In this document: positions 46,401 to 58,400 of the stretch, piece after piece | Position numbering within the stretch: the first letter of the stretch is position 1 | Layout: the number at the start of each line of letters is the position of its first letter | Assembly: GCA_031761405.1 (NCBI GenBank) | Contig: JASEVX010000097.1 | Location: 366,289-430,288 of the forward strand | Source of the DNA: Serripes groenlandicus | Lineage: Eukaryota > Mollusca > Bivalvia > Cardiida > Cardiidae | DNA length: 64,000 nt | Reading direction: 5' to 3' | Translations under genes and position numbers: made by a program | The notes under the pieces: model-generated | What the model saw: only the letters and a program-made list of their open reading frames with translations | Told to the model about the DNA's origin: nothing | Databases searched by the model: none

Positions 46401-47362
46401 ATTTTGATAGTGTATACTATGTACCACCGTCGGTACCCAGGCTATTAATAAAATATATAATACCCTGGGCAAATTGGCTAAAAATAATTTCGTACTCATG
46501 AATAATTTATGATGTGTAATGCAGCCGCATGACACAAACCTCGTGCGATACGAAAATTACAGTGTAATTACGGCGGAAATAGTGGTGCATTGCTTTACGA
46601 AGTTGCCCAGGGTATCATATGTTTAATGAATAGCCCGGGTACCGAGGATGACTACGTACACGCACCTAATGTATACAAATCATTATAATTAAGAGACATA
46701 GTTATGTATAAGGTAGTCCGGGCGAGATACCCTAGCTTCTTTAGAAAATTATCCCTTAGTTCTTTTACGTTCTAGGTGTTTAGCACCGGTACACACAATT
46801 AACCTGTTCATGGAAAGAACCAGAACATGACCTCTAGGTAAGTGGGAGACACTTTAAAGTTTTAAGCATCGCATACATGTCTAGTGCCCAGACCCGGATT
46901 CGAAACCAGGACCGTTTAATTGACAGCGCAACGGGTCAACCACTGAACGTACGGGTCAATTTGTTCACTGATAAATGTGTTAACATGTAGTCTAACATCG
47001 GCATGGTAAGAGACAATAATCAGACAGCTGTATCCTTCTGGTTAATGAGGAAAAACGACAACACAGGTGTGTTGCAACGTTAACATCAGTTAGCCGAATC
47101 CACCAATCAAATGTATCCGTTTGACTAGCATTCGCCGAGCGCTCGCGTGTGCTAGGACAATATGAATACACTCCTGACCAAAACAATCGATTTCTGATAT
47201 AAACGGCGACTTCTTGTGCCACACTGTTTTCAAACGTCGTCCGCTACGGAACATTTCAATATTACGTCTGTATGCGGGAAATGGTTGACAATAATCATGA
47301 CAAAGGGCTTTATCTCTAACCGTGGTCGGGCGTATACTCCTTTTGTCTACTGATTAACCCTT
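46401..47362. other. Intergenic; possible minus-strand tRNA-like SINE head at 46880-46950
   Basis: At 46880-46950 the minus strand has a B-box-like ggtttcgaatccg and an upstream gttcagtggttgacc as a possible A box. Nothing else recognised. Confidence 0.4.
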
Positions 47363-47548
47363 TCCCAAATACAACAAATCTGTAGCAGACGACTTTGAAA
47401 TCGTCTTATCAAAAATGTGAAAAATCTCAATTAATAATAGGTTATTCAATAGACTTGAAAACTTTGGAGGCAAATGGTGAACTTGCTCAATATGAGCAAT
47501 TTCACCTTTGCTACAATGTTTTCAAACATCGTCTACTGCAGATGCGTC
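47363..47548. mobile_element. ~180-bp inverted-repeat element, copy 2
   Basis: 'gtagcagacgactttgaaa' on the left is inverted at the right (ttttcaaacatcgtctactgc), with the inner hairpin cttgctcaatatgagcaa. Related to 10969-11152. Confidence 0.5.
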
Positions 47549-48026
47549 TGAAAGAGTCTATATATGTAACACAAGATTAACACATTTAAAACCAGAGGTT
47601 GTTGTTTTGAAATAGTTGTGATTAAAGCAGCTGTCATCGTTCGCCACTGGGACCTTTATCTCAACGATATTTACTCGACACTTTTTTTTCCGGTTTGTGT
47701 TGTATTATTAAATCATAGGTATCTTAAAACCCAGTGCTTAACCATTTGACTCTTTTAGCGCCAAAGACAATATTGAGGTTTTTGCAAACAATACAGATTC
47801 AGGTAAGTCAGCTCGTGACGAGCTGTCTCACCTGAAATCAGCAATGTTTACCTTTTTGTTATAATAGTATTCTAACCTTTTGATTATATGAAGAATAGAA
47901 TCGGCCGTTTGAGTCTTCTTTAAACAATTACATATATACAACATATATTTATAAAAACAAAAGGGAAAACTGTTGAAATGATATAAAGGAAAGTATGAGT
48001 AGAGTTGAAAACATTGTGGCGCAAGG

Positions 48027-48053
48027 AGAAATTGCTCATGATGAGCAATTTCT
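48027..48053. repeat. Perfect 13-bp-arm hairpin
   Basis: agaaattgctcat and its exact complement around a single g. It is the core of the same hairpin family as at 11.07 and 47.48 kb. Confidence 0.7.
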
Positions 48054-48139
48054 TCTTTTCCCAAAATGTTTTCGAAGACTAATATGAGGCAACTTAAGAC
48101 GATTAATTATAATCACTCTTGGTGGTTTTCATCTAGATT

Positions 48140-49820
48140 CCTGCTCTCAAAGGGTTGGAAAACGAACTTTTGGATCACACGCGGTAACCCCGCTCTCAAA
48201 GGGTTGGAAAACGAACTTTTGGATCACAAGCGGTAACCCCGCTCTCAAAGGGTTGGAAAACGAACTTTTGGATCACAAGCGGTAACCCCGCTCTCAAAGG
48301 GTTGGAAAACGAACTTTTGGATCACAAGCGGTAACCCCGCTCTCAAAGGGTTGGAAAACGAACTTTTGGATCACAAGCGGTAACCCCGCTCTCAAAAGGT
48401 TGGAGAACGAAACTTTGGTTAACAAGCGGTCAACCCGCTCTCAAAGGGTGGGAAAGCGAACCTTTGGTTCACAAGCGGTCAACCCGCTCTCAAAGGTTGG
48501 GAAAACGAACTTTTGGTTCACAAGCGGTCACCCCGCTCTCAAAGGGTGGGAAAACGAACTTTTGGTTCACAAGCGGTCAACCCGCTCTCAAAGGGTTGGA
48601 AAACGAACTTTTGGTTCACAAGCGGTCAATCCTCTCTCAAAGGGTAAGAAAACGAACTTTTGGTTCACAAGCGGTCACCCCGCTCTCAAAGGGTGGGAAA
48701 ACGAACTTTTGGTTCACAAGCGGTAACCCCGCTCTCAAAGGGTGGGAAAACGAACTTTTGGTTCACAAGCGGTCACCCCGCTCTCAAAGGGTGGGAAAAC
48801 GAACTTTTGGTTCACAAGCGGTCACCCCGCTCTCAAAGGGTGGGAAAACGAACTTTTGGTTCACATGCGGTCACCCCGCTCTTAAAGGGTGGGAAAACGA
48901 ACTTTTGGTTCACAAGCGGTCACCCCGCTCTCAAAGGGTGGGAAAACGAACTTTTGGTTTACAAGCGGTCACCCCGCTCTCAAAGGGTGGGAAAACGAAC
49001 TTTTGGTTCACATGCGGTCACCCCGCTCTTAAAGGGTGGGAAAACGAACGTTTGGTTCACAAGCGGTCACCCCGCTCTTAAAGGGTGGGAAATCGAACTT
49101 TTGGTTCACAAGCGGTCACCCCGCTCTCAAAGGGTGGGAAAACGAACTTTTGGTTCACAAGCGGTCACCCCGCTCTTAAAGGTGGGAAAACGAACTTTTG
49201 GTTCACAAGCGGTCACCCCGCTCTTAAAGGGTGGGAAAACGAACTTTTGGTTCACAAGCGGTCACCCCGCTCTCAAAGGGTGGGAAAACGAACTTTTGGT
49301 TCACAAGCGGTCACCCCGCTCTCAAAGGGTGGGAAAACGAACTTTTGGTTCACAAGCGGTCACCCCGCTCTTAAATGGTTGGAGACGAACCTTTGGTTCA
49401 CAAGCGGTAACCCCGCTCTCAAAGGGTGGGAAAACGAACTTTTGGTTCACAAGCGGTCACCCCGCTCTTAAATGGTTGGAGACGAACTTTTGGTTCACAA
49501 GCGTTCTCCCCGCTCTTAGATGGTTGGAGACAAACCTTTGGATCACATGCGTTCACCCCGCACTCAAAGGGTTGGAAACGAAATTTTTGATCACAAGCGT
49601 TAATATTGGAAACACAGTTCTGCATCACAAGCGTTCTCCCAGCTCTTAGATGGTTGGAGACGAACCTTTGGATCACATGCGTTCACCACGCACTCAAAGG
49701 GTTGGAAACGAAATTTTTTATCACAAGTGTTAACACCGCTCTCAAAATGTTGGAAACGAAGGGTTTGTGACGAAGTTCTGGACCATGAGCGTTAATCCCG
49801 CACTCAAAGGGTTGGAAACG
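48140..49820. repeat. 49-bp satellite array 1 (about 34 units)
   Basis: The unit contains 'ctctcaaagggtgggaaaac', then 'gaacttttggttcacaagcg' and 'gtcaccccg', 49 bp in all. It is degenerate at the edges and homogeneous inside. Because 49 is not a multiple of 3 and the unit has no forward stop in any phase, all three plus frames are open for hundreds of codons. Confidence 0.95.
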
Positions 49821-49980
49821 AAATTAAATATGATTGTACACTCAATTCGCTCATTACAAGTCAACTTAGAAAGTTCGTTTCGGTAAAGGCTCTTCAAACA
49901 TACATGTTATATTAGACGCACTATTGCAAAGAATGTTTCAGGTTACACATGTAAATGGTAGTACTACATGTATTTACATT

Positions 49981-50419
49981 AGCCGGCTGCGATACATCCG
50001 GGTGGAATCCGGCTAGCGTTTCTGGGAGCCAGAGTGTGTCACTTTCACCTAACGTATATGTCAGGATGCCAGTTAGACTCTCGAATATCCAGCAATTTCC
50101 AGCCGGAGTTAGCCGGAGTTGGGCTGCCAAAACGACAACTTCATGTGAACATTGCAGCCAGCTGCGATAAATCCGTGCGGAATCCGGCTAGTGCAACTCG
50201 GAGCCAGAGTGAGGCACTTTCACCTGACACATGTCACGATGCCAGTTAAGCTCTCTAATTCGAACAGGACGGGTGCAAAGTCGGGAATATGTCGGGAAAT
50301 CCCAACTCCGGCTGTGCATGGCAGCCGGCTGACGGAATTTGGCGAAACCGGATGTCATGCAACAGGAAGTCAGTTTGCGGCGCTTTCAACGGGCATGCTT
50401 CAATCCGCCGTCCAAGCCA
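49981..50419. repeat. Piece of the 169-bp satellite between the two 49-bp arrays
   Basis: From agccggctgcgatacatccg to ccgtccaagccatct, identical in kind to units at 57.5-58.0 kb. The left junction is at 'tttacatt' and the right at 'aagccatct|caaaagg'. It accounts for the ORFs here. Confidence 0.9.
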
Positions 50420-52046
50420 TCTCAAAAGGTTGGAGAACGAAACTTTGGTTAACAAGCGGTCAACCCGCTCTCAAAGGGTGGGAAAACGAACCTTTGGTTC
50501 ACAAGCGGTCAACCCGCTCTCAAAGGTTGGGAAAACGAACTTTTGGTTCACAAGCGGTCACCCCGCTCTCAAAGGGTGGGAAAACGAACTTTTGGTTCAC
50601 AAGCGGTCAACCCGCTCTCAAAGGGTTGGAAAACGAACTTTTGGTTCACAAGCGGTCAACCCTCTCTCAAAGGGTAAGAAAACGAACTTTTGGTTCACAA
50701 GCGGTCACCCCGCTCTCAAAGGGTGGGAAAACGAACTTTTGGTTCACAAGCGATCACCCCGCTCTTAAATGGTTGGACACGAACTTTTGGTTCACAAGCG
50801 GTAACCCCGCTCTCAAAGGGTGGGAAAACGAACTTTTGGTTCACAAGCGGTCACCCCGCTCTTAAAGGGTGGGAAAACGAACTTTTGGTTCACAAGCGGT
50901 CACCCCGCTCTCAAAGGGTGGGAAAACGAACTTTTGGTTCACATGCGGTCACCCCGCTCTTAAAGGGTGGGAAAACGAACTTTTGGTTCACAAGCGGTCA
51001 CCCCGCTCTTAAAGGGTGGGAAAACGAACTTTTGGTTCACAAGCGGTCACCCCGCTCTCAAAGGGTGGGAAAACGAACTTTTGGTTCACAAGCGGTCACC
51101 CCGCTCTTAAAGGTGGGAAAACGAACTTTTGGTTCACAAGCGGTCACGCCGCTCTCAAAGGGTGGGAAAACGAACTTTTGGTTCACAAGCGGTCACCCCG
51201 CTCTCAAAGGGTGGGAAAACGAACTTTTGGTTCACAAGCGGTCACCCCGCTCTTAAAGGGTGGGAAAACGAACTTTTGGTTCACAAGCGGTCACCCCGCT
51301 CTTAAAGGGTGGGAAATCGAACTTTTGGTTCACAAGCGGTCACCCCGCTCTCAAAGGGTGGGAAAACGAACTTTTGGTTCACAAGCTGTCACCCCGCTCT
51401 TAAAGGTGGGAAAACGAACTTTTGGTTCACAAGCGGTCACCCCGCTCTTAAAGGGTGGGAAAACGAACTTTTGGTTCACAAGCGGTCACCCCGCTCTCAA
51501 AGGGTGGGAAAACGAACTTTTGGTTCACAAGCGGTCACCCCGCTCTCAAAGGGTGGGAAAACGAACTTTTGGTTCACAAGCGGTCACCCCGCTCTTAAAT
51601 AGTTGGAGACGAACCTTTGGTTCACAAGCGGTAACCCCGCTCTCAAAGGGTGGGAAAACGAACTTTTGGTTCACAAGCGGTCACCCCGCTCTTAAATGGT
51701 TGGAGACGAACTTTTGGTTCACACGCGTTCTCCCCGCTCTTAGATGGTTGGAGACGAACCTTTGGATCACATGCGTTCACCCCGCACTCAAAGGGTTGGA
51801 AACGAAATTTTTGATCACAAGCGTTAATATTGGAAACACAGTTCTGCATCACAAGCGTTCTCCCAGCTCTTAGATGGTTGGAGACGAACCTTTGGATCAC
51901 ATGCGTTCACCCCGCACTCAAAGGGTTGGAAACGAAATATTTTATCACAAGTGTTAACACCGCTCTCAAAATGTTGGAAACGAAGGGTTTGTGACGAAGT
52001 TCTGGACCATGAGCGTTAATCCCGCACTCAAAGGGTTGGAAACGAA
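50420..52046. repeat. 49-bp satellite array 2 (about 33 units)
   Basis: Same unit as array 1 and shares its unusual start (caaaaggttggagaacgaaac) and decayed end with it (offset 2,224 bp at the right side), so the arrays are copies rather than independent amplifications. The similarity continues to about 52204, past the array. Confidence 0.95.
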
Positions 52047-52312
52047 ATTAAATATGATTGTACACTCAATTCGCTCATTACAAGTCAACTTAGAAAGTTC
52101 GTTTCGGTAAAGGCTCTTCAAACATACATGTTATATTAGACGCACTATTGCAAAGAATGTTTCAGGTTACACATGTAAATGGTAGTACTACCTGTATTTA
52201 CATTATGTGTATGTATTTAGGTGCATATAAACAAGTGTGTATGTGCAACAAATTACTGCAATGATAATGTATATACGAGCACACGTATATGCCATTGTTT
52301 TCTTGTATTATT

Positions 52313-52399
52313 TTGTATGTTTCACTGTTGTATGCTTTACTTACCACATGGAACTATGACCTTCTGGTGAAATTTGAATACAACTTGAAACTTGAAACA
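52313..52399 (+). mobile_element. Possible LINE 3' tail
   Basis: 'accacatggaactatgacc' followed by 'aatacaacttgaaacttgaa', a tail with a repeated acttgaa, resembling a retroposon 3' end. No coding part is seen. Confidence 0.35.
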
Positions 52400-52618
52400 T
52401 GATTTCATATTATATTAGTGTACTATCCGCTTCATGTGCATGGATGATTAGGTTATATCGATTTCCTTTTGTAAGTACATACATGTACACTAATTGATCG
52501 CTTATAGAACTGATGACTCGTAATTGTATTTAGACTTATGTCAATACCGTTACGAAATATCGTTCTATTAAAATGCAACAGTATAAACCTTATATGTTAT
52601 CACACATTGCTTTTAAAT

Positions 52619-52935
52619 TTACTCCGGCTGCATTAACAAGCCGGAATAGCCGGAGTTCCGGCTGTATAAACCGGCCGGATAAGCTGTATTTCCTATTACT
52701 TCGACTGTACTTACCAGTCGAATATCATCATTCCGGCTACTCCGGCTGTATAAACCAGGCGGAACAGCTGGAACTCCGTCTACACTGACTGTATTGACCA
52801 GCCGAAACAGTCGAACTCCAGCTACGTCGGCTGTATTAACCCTCCGGAACAGCCGGAACAGCCGGAACTCCGACAACTTCGACTGTATATACCAGCCGGA
52901 ACTCCGTCTATACCGGAACAGTCGGACCTCCACAT
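52619..52935. repeat. ~43-bp tandem repeat, left block
   Basis: Degenerate units with 'ggctgtattaaccagccgga' and 'acagccggaactccg'. The same repeat recurs at 55165-55410 in the same orientation. Confidence 0.8.
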
Positions 52936-53112
52936 GTGGAAGAATTATTTCACCGGCAATTGCTATCAGGCATAATTTATCATATGGAAATAAAGAGTAG
53001 CTGTAACTTTAACGCGCTATGACTCTTTAATTAATTCATTCATCGCTTAGGTGCAAACGGCTCCACAGAAAAATATGATTTAAATGGTCTTTTTTTAGGT
53101 TAAATAAACGTT

Positions 53113-53121
53113 GTCAATATC
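53113..53121. other. 9-bp target-site duplication, left copy
   Basis: gtcaatatc before the 957-bp foldback element; repeated at 54079-54087. Confidence 0.72.
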
Positions 53122-54078
53122 GAATACAGGACAACAGATCACATGGACAAAAGCTCCCATGCTATTTTTGACAGAAGGTCCCATATCATTGTAATAGGGT
53201 GGACAAAAGATCCCATGTTATTTTAACAGGGTGGACAAAAGTTCCCACACCATTTTGACAGGATGGACAAAAGATCCCATATTGATGAGCCATCCTGGTT
53301 TTTGTCTTAAGGTGACAGACAGTAAAGGTGTTGAGTATATTTTCTTCTTATTAAATGATTTCATAGAAAAATAAACCAGAAAAAAACGAAAAGATTAATA
53401 AAGTCAAATTTACTCTCTGTTAATAAAAAAATATGAGTAAATATATAGCAAACAAAATATAGCATATGGTAATTACTAGTGTTGAAAATTTAGCACATCA
53501 TGATAATAAAACAATGAAAAGTGGATATACATGTATTTACAAACAAAACTGCTTTCAAAGTAGTTCATGCAGACAGGGTCTTTCAAATACTATTTGAAAG
53601 ACCCTGATGCAGACATATTCAATCAACACACAGTCTGGTCATTGTCATTAGTACAGCTATTTATAAAGTTCACACCAATAATATGCTCAATGTTTTATTT
53701 TTCACAGTTTATGTAAAGAGTTCAATTAACAACACAATTTAGATTTTGATTGCCTTTAATTTAAAATAGCAGGTGATAACTTTGACCCTCTACATTAATT
53801 GGCTGTTTACCTTGAAATTCACATCCATAATATGCTCAATGGATAGGAATTATATATTCATATAGTTTATTCATATGACATTTTATTCATGTCAATCTCT
53901 TTATTACTGACTGATATATATTATAAGTGGGATCTTTTGTCCACCCTGCCAAAATGATGCGGGAGCTTTTGTCCACCCTGTTAAAATAACATGGGATCTT
54001 TTGTCCACACTGTAAAAATGATGTGGGAGCTTTTGTCCACCCTGCCAAAAATAGCATGGGATCTTTTGTCCGGCTCCC
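53122..54078. mobile_element. 957-bp foldback element
   Basis: The left end has ~32-bp repeats (ggacaaaagatcccatgtta...; ggacaaaag at 53145, 53201, 53233, 53265), which occur inverted at the right end (53928-54070, cttttgtccaccctg). The 9-mer gtcaatatc flanks both sides. The middle is AT-rich and non-coding, with a hairpin at 53575 near the geometric centre. Confidence 0.75.
53575..53605. repeat. 31-bp perfect hairpin flanked by an 8-bp direct repeat
   Basis: agggtctttcaaata and its exact complement around a single c; atgcagac stands at 53567-53574 and again at 53607-53614. Confidence 0.85.
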
Positions 54079-54087
54079 GTCAATATC
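54079..54087. other. 9-bp target-site duplication, right copy
   Basis: gtcaatatc directly after the foldback element, matching 53113-53121. Confidence 0.72.
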
Positions 54088-55164
54088 ATATAGACAAAGA
54101 ACAAAATAAAAGTACCCATTCACTTATAATCGATGTATATCAAATATTATTATATATATTTCTTAGTTGCAAACGGTCTCGGATGCGGCACTTCTTCATC
54201 TACAATGTAATTTTTATTTTATCAAAATAAATTTAGATTTAGATGGTCTTTTTAAAGATATATTTGTAACTTCATGATTTCGGATTTGTTCGTGAAAGTC
54301 CGGCAATGCTCCCGATTTTACCCGAAGTTTTATGACCCTCATAAAGTCAATTAGTATCACCAGGGGATCTGAAGCGAGTCGCGTATCCCTATTACATAAT
54401 CATTAATAATATATACATGATCTATACTATAATCTTCCATGTGAAATGATGTATCTTTAACAACTGCGAATAGAAGGGGGTATTTTACATTTAGTAACAG
54501 AACGTAAATTGGTAATTTACTGCTCTAAAACATTCCTGCCGTAAATGATATAATGCTTTTTTTTTCTGTTTCTTGTCCTCTGGTGTATGTGGGAAAAGGT
54601 TACGATGAAATCCACCTTACTATGTTGTGAATTAAAAACTAAAATTCAATCAACTCTGTTGACCGAAATTTACAAATATCAGACTTTACCCATAAATACG
54701 CATTTGGACGCATCAATAGTTCACGGGTTTTAGAAACAGTGTATAAATTGGAGACATTAATCATTAATAATTAGAAAATTAATGAATATTTTCTATTCTA
54801 TTCAATTGTTATTTAATTAAGTTCAACATCCATGATTTTCCATAATCGTGCATACTTATATGTGTATCGTTAGTCTATTTGTTATTTTTCATCATGGATA
54901 TGCTTATGTATATAACATGGAACGTGTGTCAATAAATACTATTAATTTACAGATGTTTTGGTTTTATCCATATTAAGCTATAAACCAGTGTATTTGGCTA
55001 ACTGCCCGCCACGACTATCCCCGAGGCGTTAATTGTTTTATTACCCCGGTCACAGCGTGTGATCAATGTGTATTGGTAAATAACGGAACCTAACGAATGA
55101 ATTGTTTCAGAGCGCAGCTAGGCTTATCGATATTTGATATTTATCTGATGATCAAAATTATTCG
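54088..55164. other. AT-rich intergenic, nothing recognised
   Basis: No reading frame, tandem repeat or RNA-like element stands out. Confidence 0.5.
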
Positions 55165-55410
55165 GTATGGCTGCGTCGGCTGTATTAACCAGCCGGAACA
55201 GACGGAACTCCCTCTACACCAACCGTATTAACCAGCCGAAACAGCTGGAACTTCGTCTTCACCGACTATATTAACAAACCGGAACAGTCGGACCGCCAGC
55301 TACGTCGGCTGTATTAACCAGCCGGAACAGAGGGAATTCCAGATACACAAGCTATATTAATCCGCCGAAACAAGCGGAACTCCGGCAACTCCGACTGTAT
55401 TAACCATGCA
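55165..55410. repeat. ~43-bp tandem repeat, right block
   Basis: gtatta cores at 55182, 55225 and ~55268, 43 bp apart; same family as 52619-52935. It runs directly into the 169-bp satellite. Confidence 0.82.
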
Positions 55411-58400
55411 TGCTTCAATCCACCGTCCAATCTATCTATCTCGAACAATAGGCACGCGAAAACGAGGGTGAAACCACTCTGTCGGCCCAACTCCGGCTGT
55501 GTTTTGCAGCCGGCTGCGATACATCCGGGTGGAATCCGGCTAGCGTGTCTGGGAGCAAGAGTGTGTCACTTTCACCTGACATATATGTCAGGATGCCAGT
55601 TGAACTCTCTAATATCCAGCAATTTCCAGCCGGAGTTAGCCGGAGTTGGGCTGCCAAAACGCCAACTTCATGTGATCATTGCAGCGAGCTGCGATAAATC
55701 CGGGCGGAATCCAGCTAGTGCAACTCGGAGCCAGAGTGAGGCACTTTCACCTGACACATGTCACGATGCCAGTTAAGCTCTCTAACTCGAACAGGACGGG
55801 TGCAAAGTCGGGAATATGTCGGGAAATCCCAAATCCGGCTGTGCATGGCTGCCGGCTGACGGACCTTGGCGAAACCGGATGACATGCAACAGGAAGTCAG
55901 TTTGAGGCGTTTTCACCTGGCATACATTAATTTACCGTCCAATTCATCTATCTCGAGCAATAGGCACGCCAAAACGGGAGTGGGAGCCACTCTGTCGGCC
56001 CAACTCCGGCTAGGTTTTGCAGCCGGCTGCGATAAATCCGGGTAAAATTCGGCTAGCGTGTCTGGGAGCCAGAGTGTGTCAATTTCACCTGATATATACC
56101 AAGATGCCAGTTAAACTCTCTAATATCGAGCAATATACAGCCGGAGTTGGGCTGTAGACTTTGCCAAACTGCCAAATTCATCTGAACATGGCAGCCAGCT
56201 GCGATAAATCCGGATGGAATCCGGCTAGTGCGACTCGGAGCCAGACTGAGGCGCTTTCACTTGGCATGCTTCAATCCACCGTCCAATCCATATATCTCGA
56301 ACAATAGGCACGCCAAAACGGGGGTGAGACCACTCTGTCGGCCCAGCTCCGGCTGGGTTTTGCAGCCGGCTGCGATACATCCGGGTGGAATCCGGCTAGC
56401 GTGTCTGGGAGCCAGAGTGTGTCACTTTCATTTGACATATATGTCAGGATGACAGTTAAACTCTCTAATATCCAGCCGGAGTTGGCCGGAGTTGGCCGGA
56501 GTTGGGCTGCCAGAACGCCAACTTCATGTGAACATTGCAGCCAGCTGCGAAAAATCCGGGCGGAATCCGGCTAGTGCAACTCGGAGCCAGAGTGAGGCAC
56601 TTTCACCTGACACATGTCACGATGCCAGTTAAGCTTTTTAATTCGAACAGGACGGGTGCAAAGTCGGGAATATGTCGGGAAATCCCAAATCCGGCTGTGC
56701 ATGGCAGCCGGCTGACAGAATTTGGCGAAACCGGATGTCATGCAACAGGAAGTCCGTTTGCGGCGCTTTCACCTGGCATGCTTCAATCCGCCGTCCAAGC
56801 CACCTATCTCGAGCAATAGGCACGCCAAAACTAGGGTGGGAGCCACTCTGTCGGCCCAACTCCGGCTGGGTTTTACAGCCGGCTGCGATAAATCCGGGTG
56901 GAATCCGCCTAGCGTGTCTGGGAGCCAGAGTGTGTCACTTTCACCTGGCATATGCCAGGATGCCAGTTAAACTCTAATATCGAGCAATATACAGCCGGAG
57001 TTGGGCTGTAGACTTGGCCAAACTGCCAACTTCATCTGAACATGGCAGCCAGCTGCAATAAATCCGGATGGAATCCGGCTAGTGCGACTCGGAGCCAGAC
57101 TGAGGCGCTTTCACCTGGCATGCTTCAATCCACCGTCCAATCTATCTATCTCGAACAATAGGCACGCCAACACGGGGGTGATACCACTCTGTCGGCCCAA
57201 CTCCGGCTGGGTTTTGCAGCCGGCTGCGATACATCCGGGTGGAATCCGGCTAGCGTGTCTGGGAGCCAGAGTGTGTCACTTTCATTTGACATATATGTCA
57301 GGATGCCAGTTAAACTCTCTAATTTCCAGCCGGAGTTGGCCGGAGTTGGGCTGCCAGAACGCCAACTTCATGTGAACATTGAAGCCAGCTGCGATAAATC
57401 CGGGCGGAATCCGGCTAGTGCAACTCGGAGCCAGAGTGAGGCACTTTCACCTGACACATGTCACGATGCCAGTTAAGCTTTTTAATTCGAACAGTACGGG
57501 TGCAAATTCGGGAATATGTCGGGAAATCCCAACCCGGCTGGGTTTTGCAGCCGGCTGCGATACATCCGGGTGGAATCCGGCTAGCGTTTCTGGGAGCCAG
57601 AGTGTGTCACTTTCACCTGACATATATGTCAGGATGCCAGTTAGACTCTCGAATATCGAGCAATTTCCAGCCGGAGTTAGCCGGAGTTGGGCTGCCAAAA
57701 CGACAACTTCATGTGAACATTGCAGCCAGCTGCGATAAATCCGTGCGGAATCCGGCTAGTGCAACTCGGAGCCAGAGTGAGGCACTTTCACCTGACACAT
57801 GTCACGATGCCAGTTAAGCTCTCTAATTCGAACAGGACGGGTGCAAAGTCGGGAATATGTCGGGAAATCCCAACTCCGGCTGTGCATGGCAGCCGGCTGA
57901 CGGAATTTGGCGAAACTGGATGTCATGCAACAGGAAGTCAGTTTGCGGCGCTTTCAACGGGCATGCTTCAATCTGCCGTCCAAGCCATCTATCTCGAGCA
58001 ATAGGCACGCCAAAACTAGGGTGGGAGCCACTCTGTCGGCCCAACCACGGCTGGGTTTTACAGCCGGCTGCGATAAATCCGGGTGGAATCCGCCTAGCGT
58101 GTCTGGGAGCCAGAGTGTGTCACTTTCACCTGGCATATGCCAGGATGCCAGTTAAACTCTAATATCGAGCAATTTACAGCCGGAGTTGGGCTGTAGACTT
58201 GGCCAAACTGCCAACTTCATCTGAACATGGCAGCCAGCTGCGATAAATCCGGATGGAATCCGGCTAGTGCGACTCGGAGCCAGACTGAGGCGCTTTCACA
58301 TGGCATGCTTCAATCCACCGTTTAATCTATCTATCTCGAACAATAGGCATGCCAATACGGGGGTGAGACCACTCTGTCGGCCCAACTCCGGCTTGGTTTT

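Noticed and set aside
48400..51873. ORFs up to 329 codons on the plus strand as genes
   Set aside because: All three frames are open, there is no upstream promoter or splice context, and the sequence is a 49-bp satellite; kept only as a finding.
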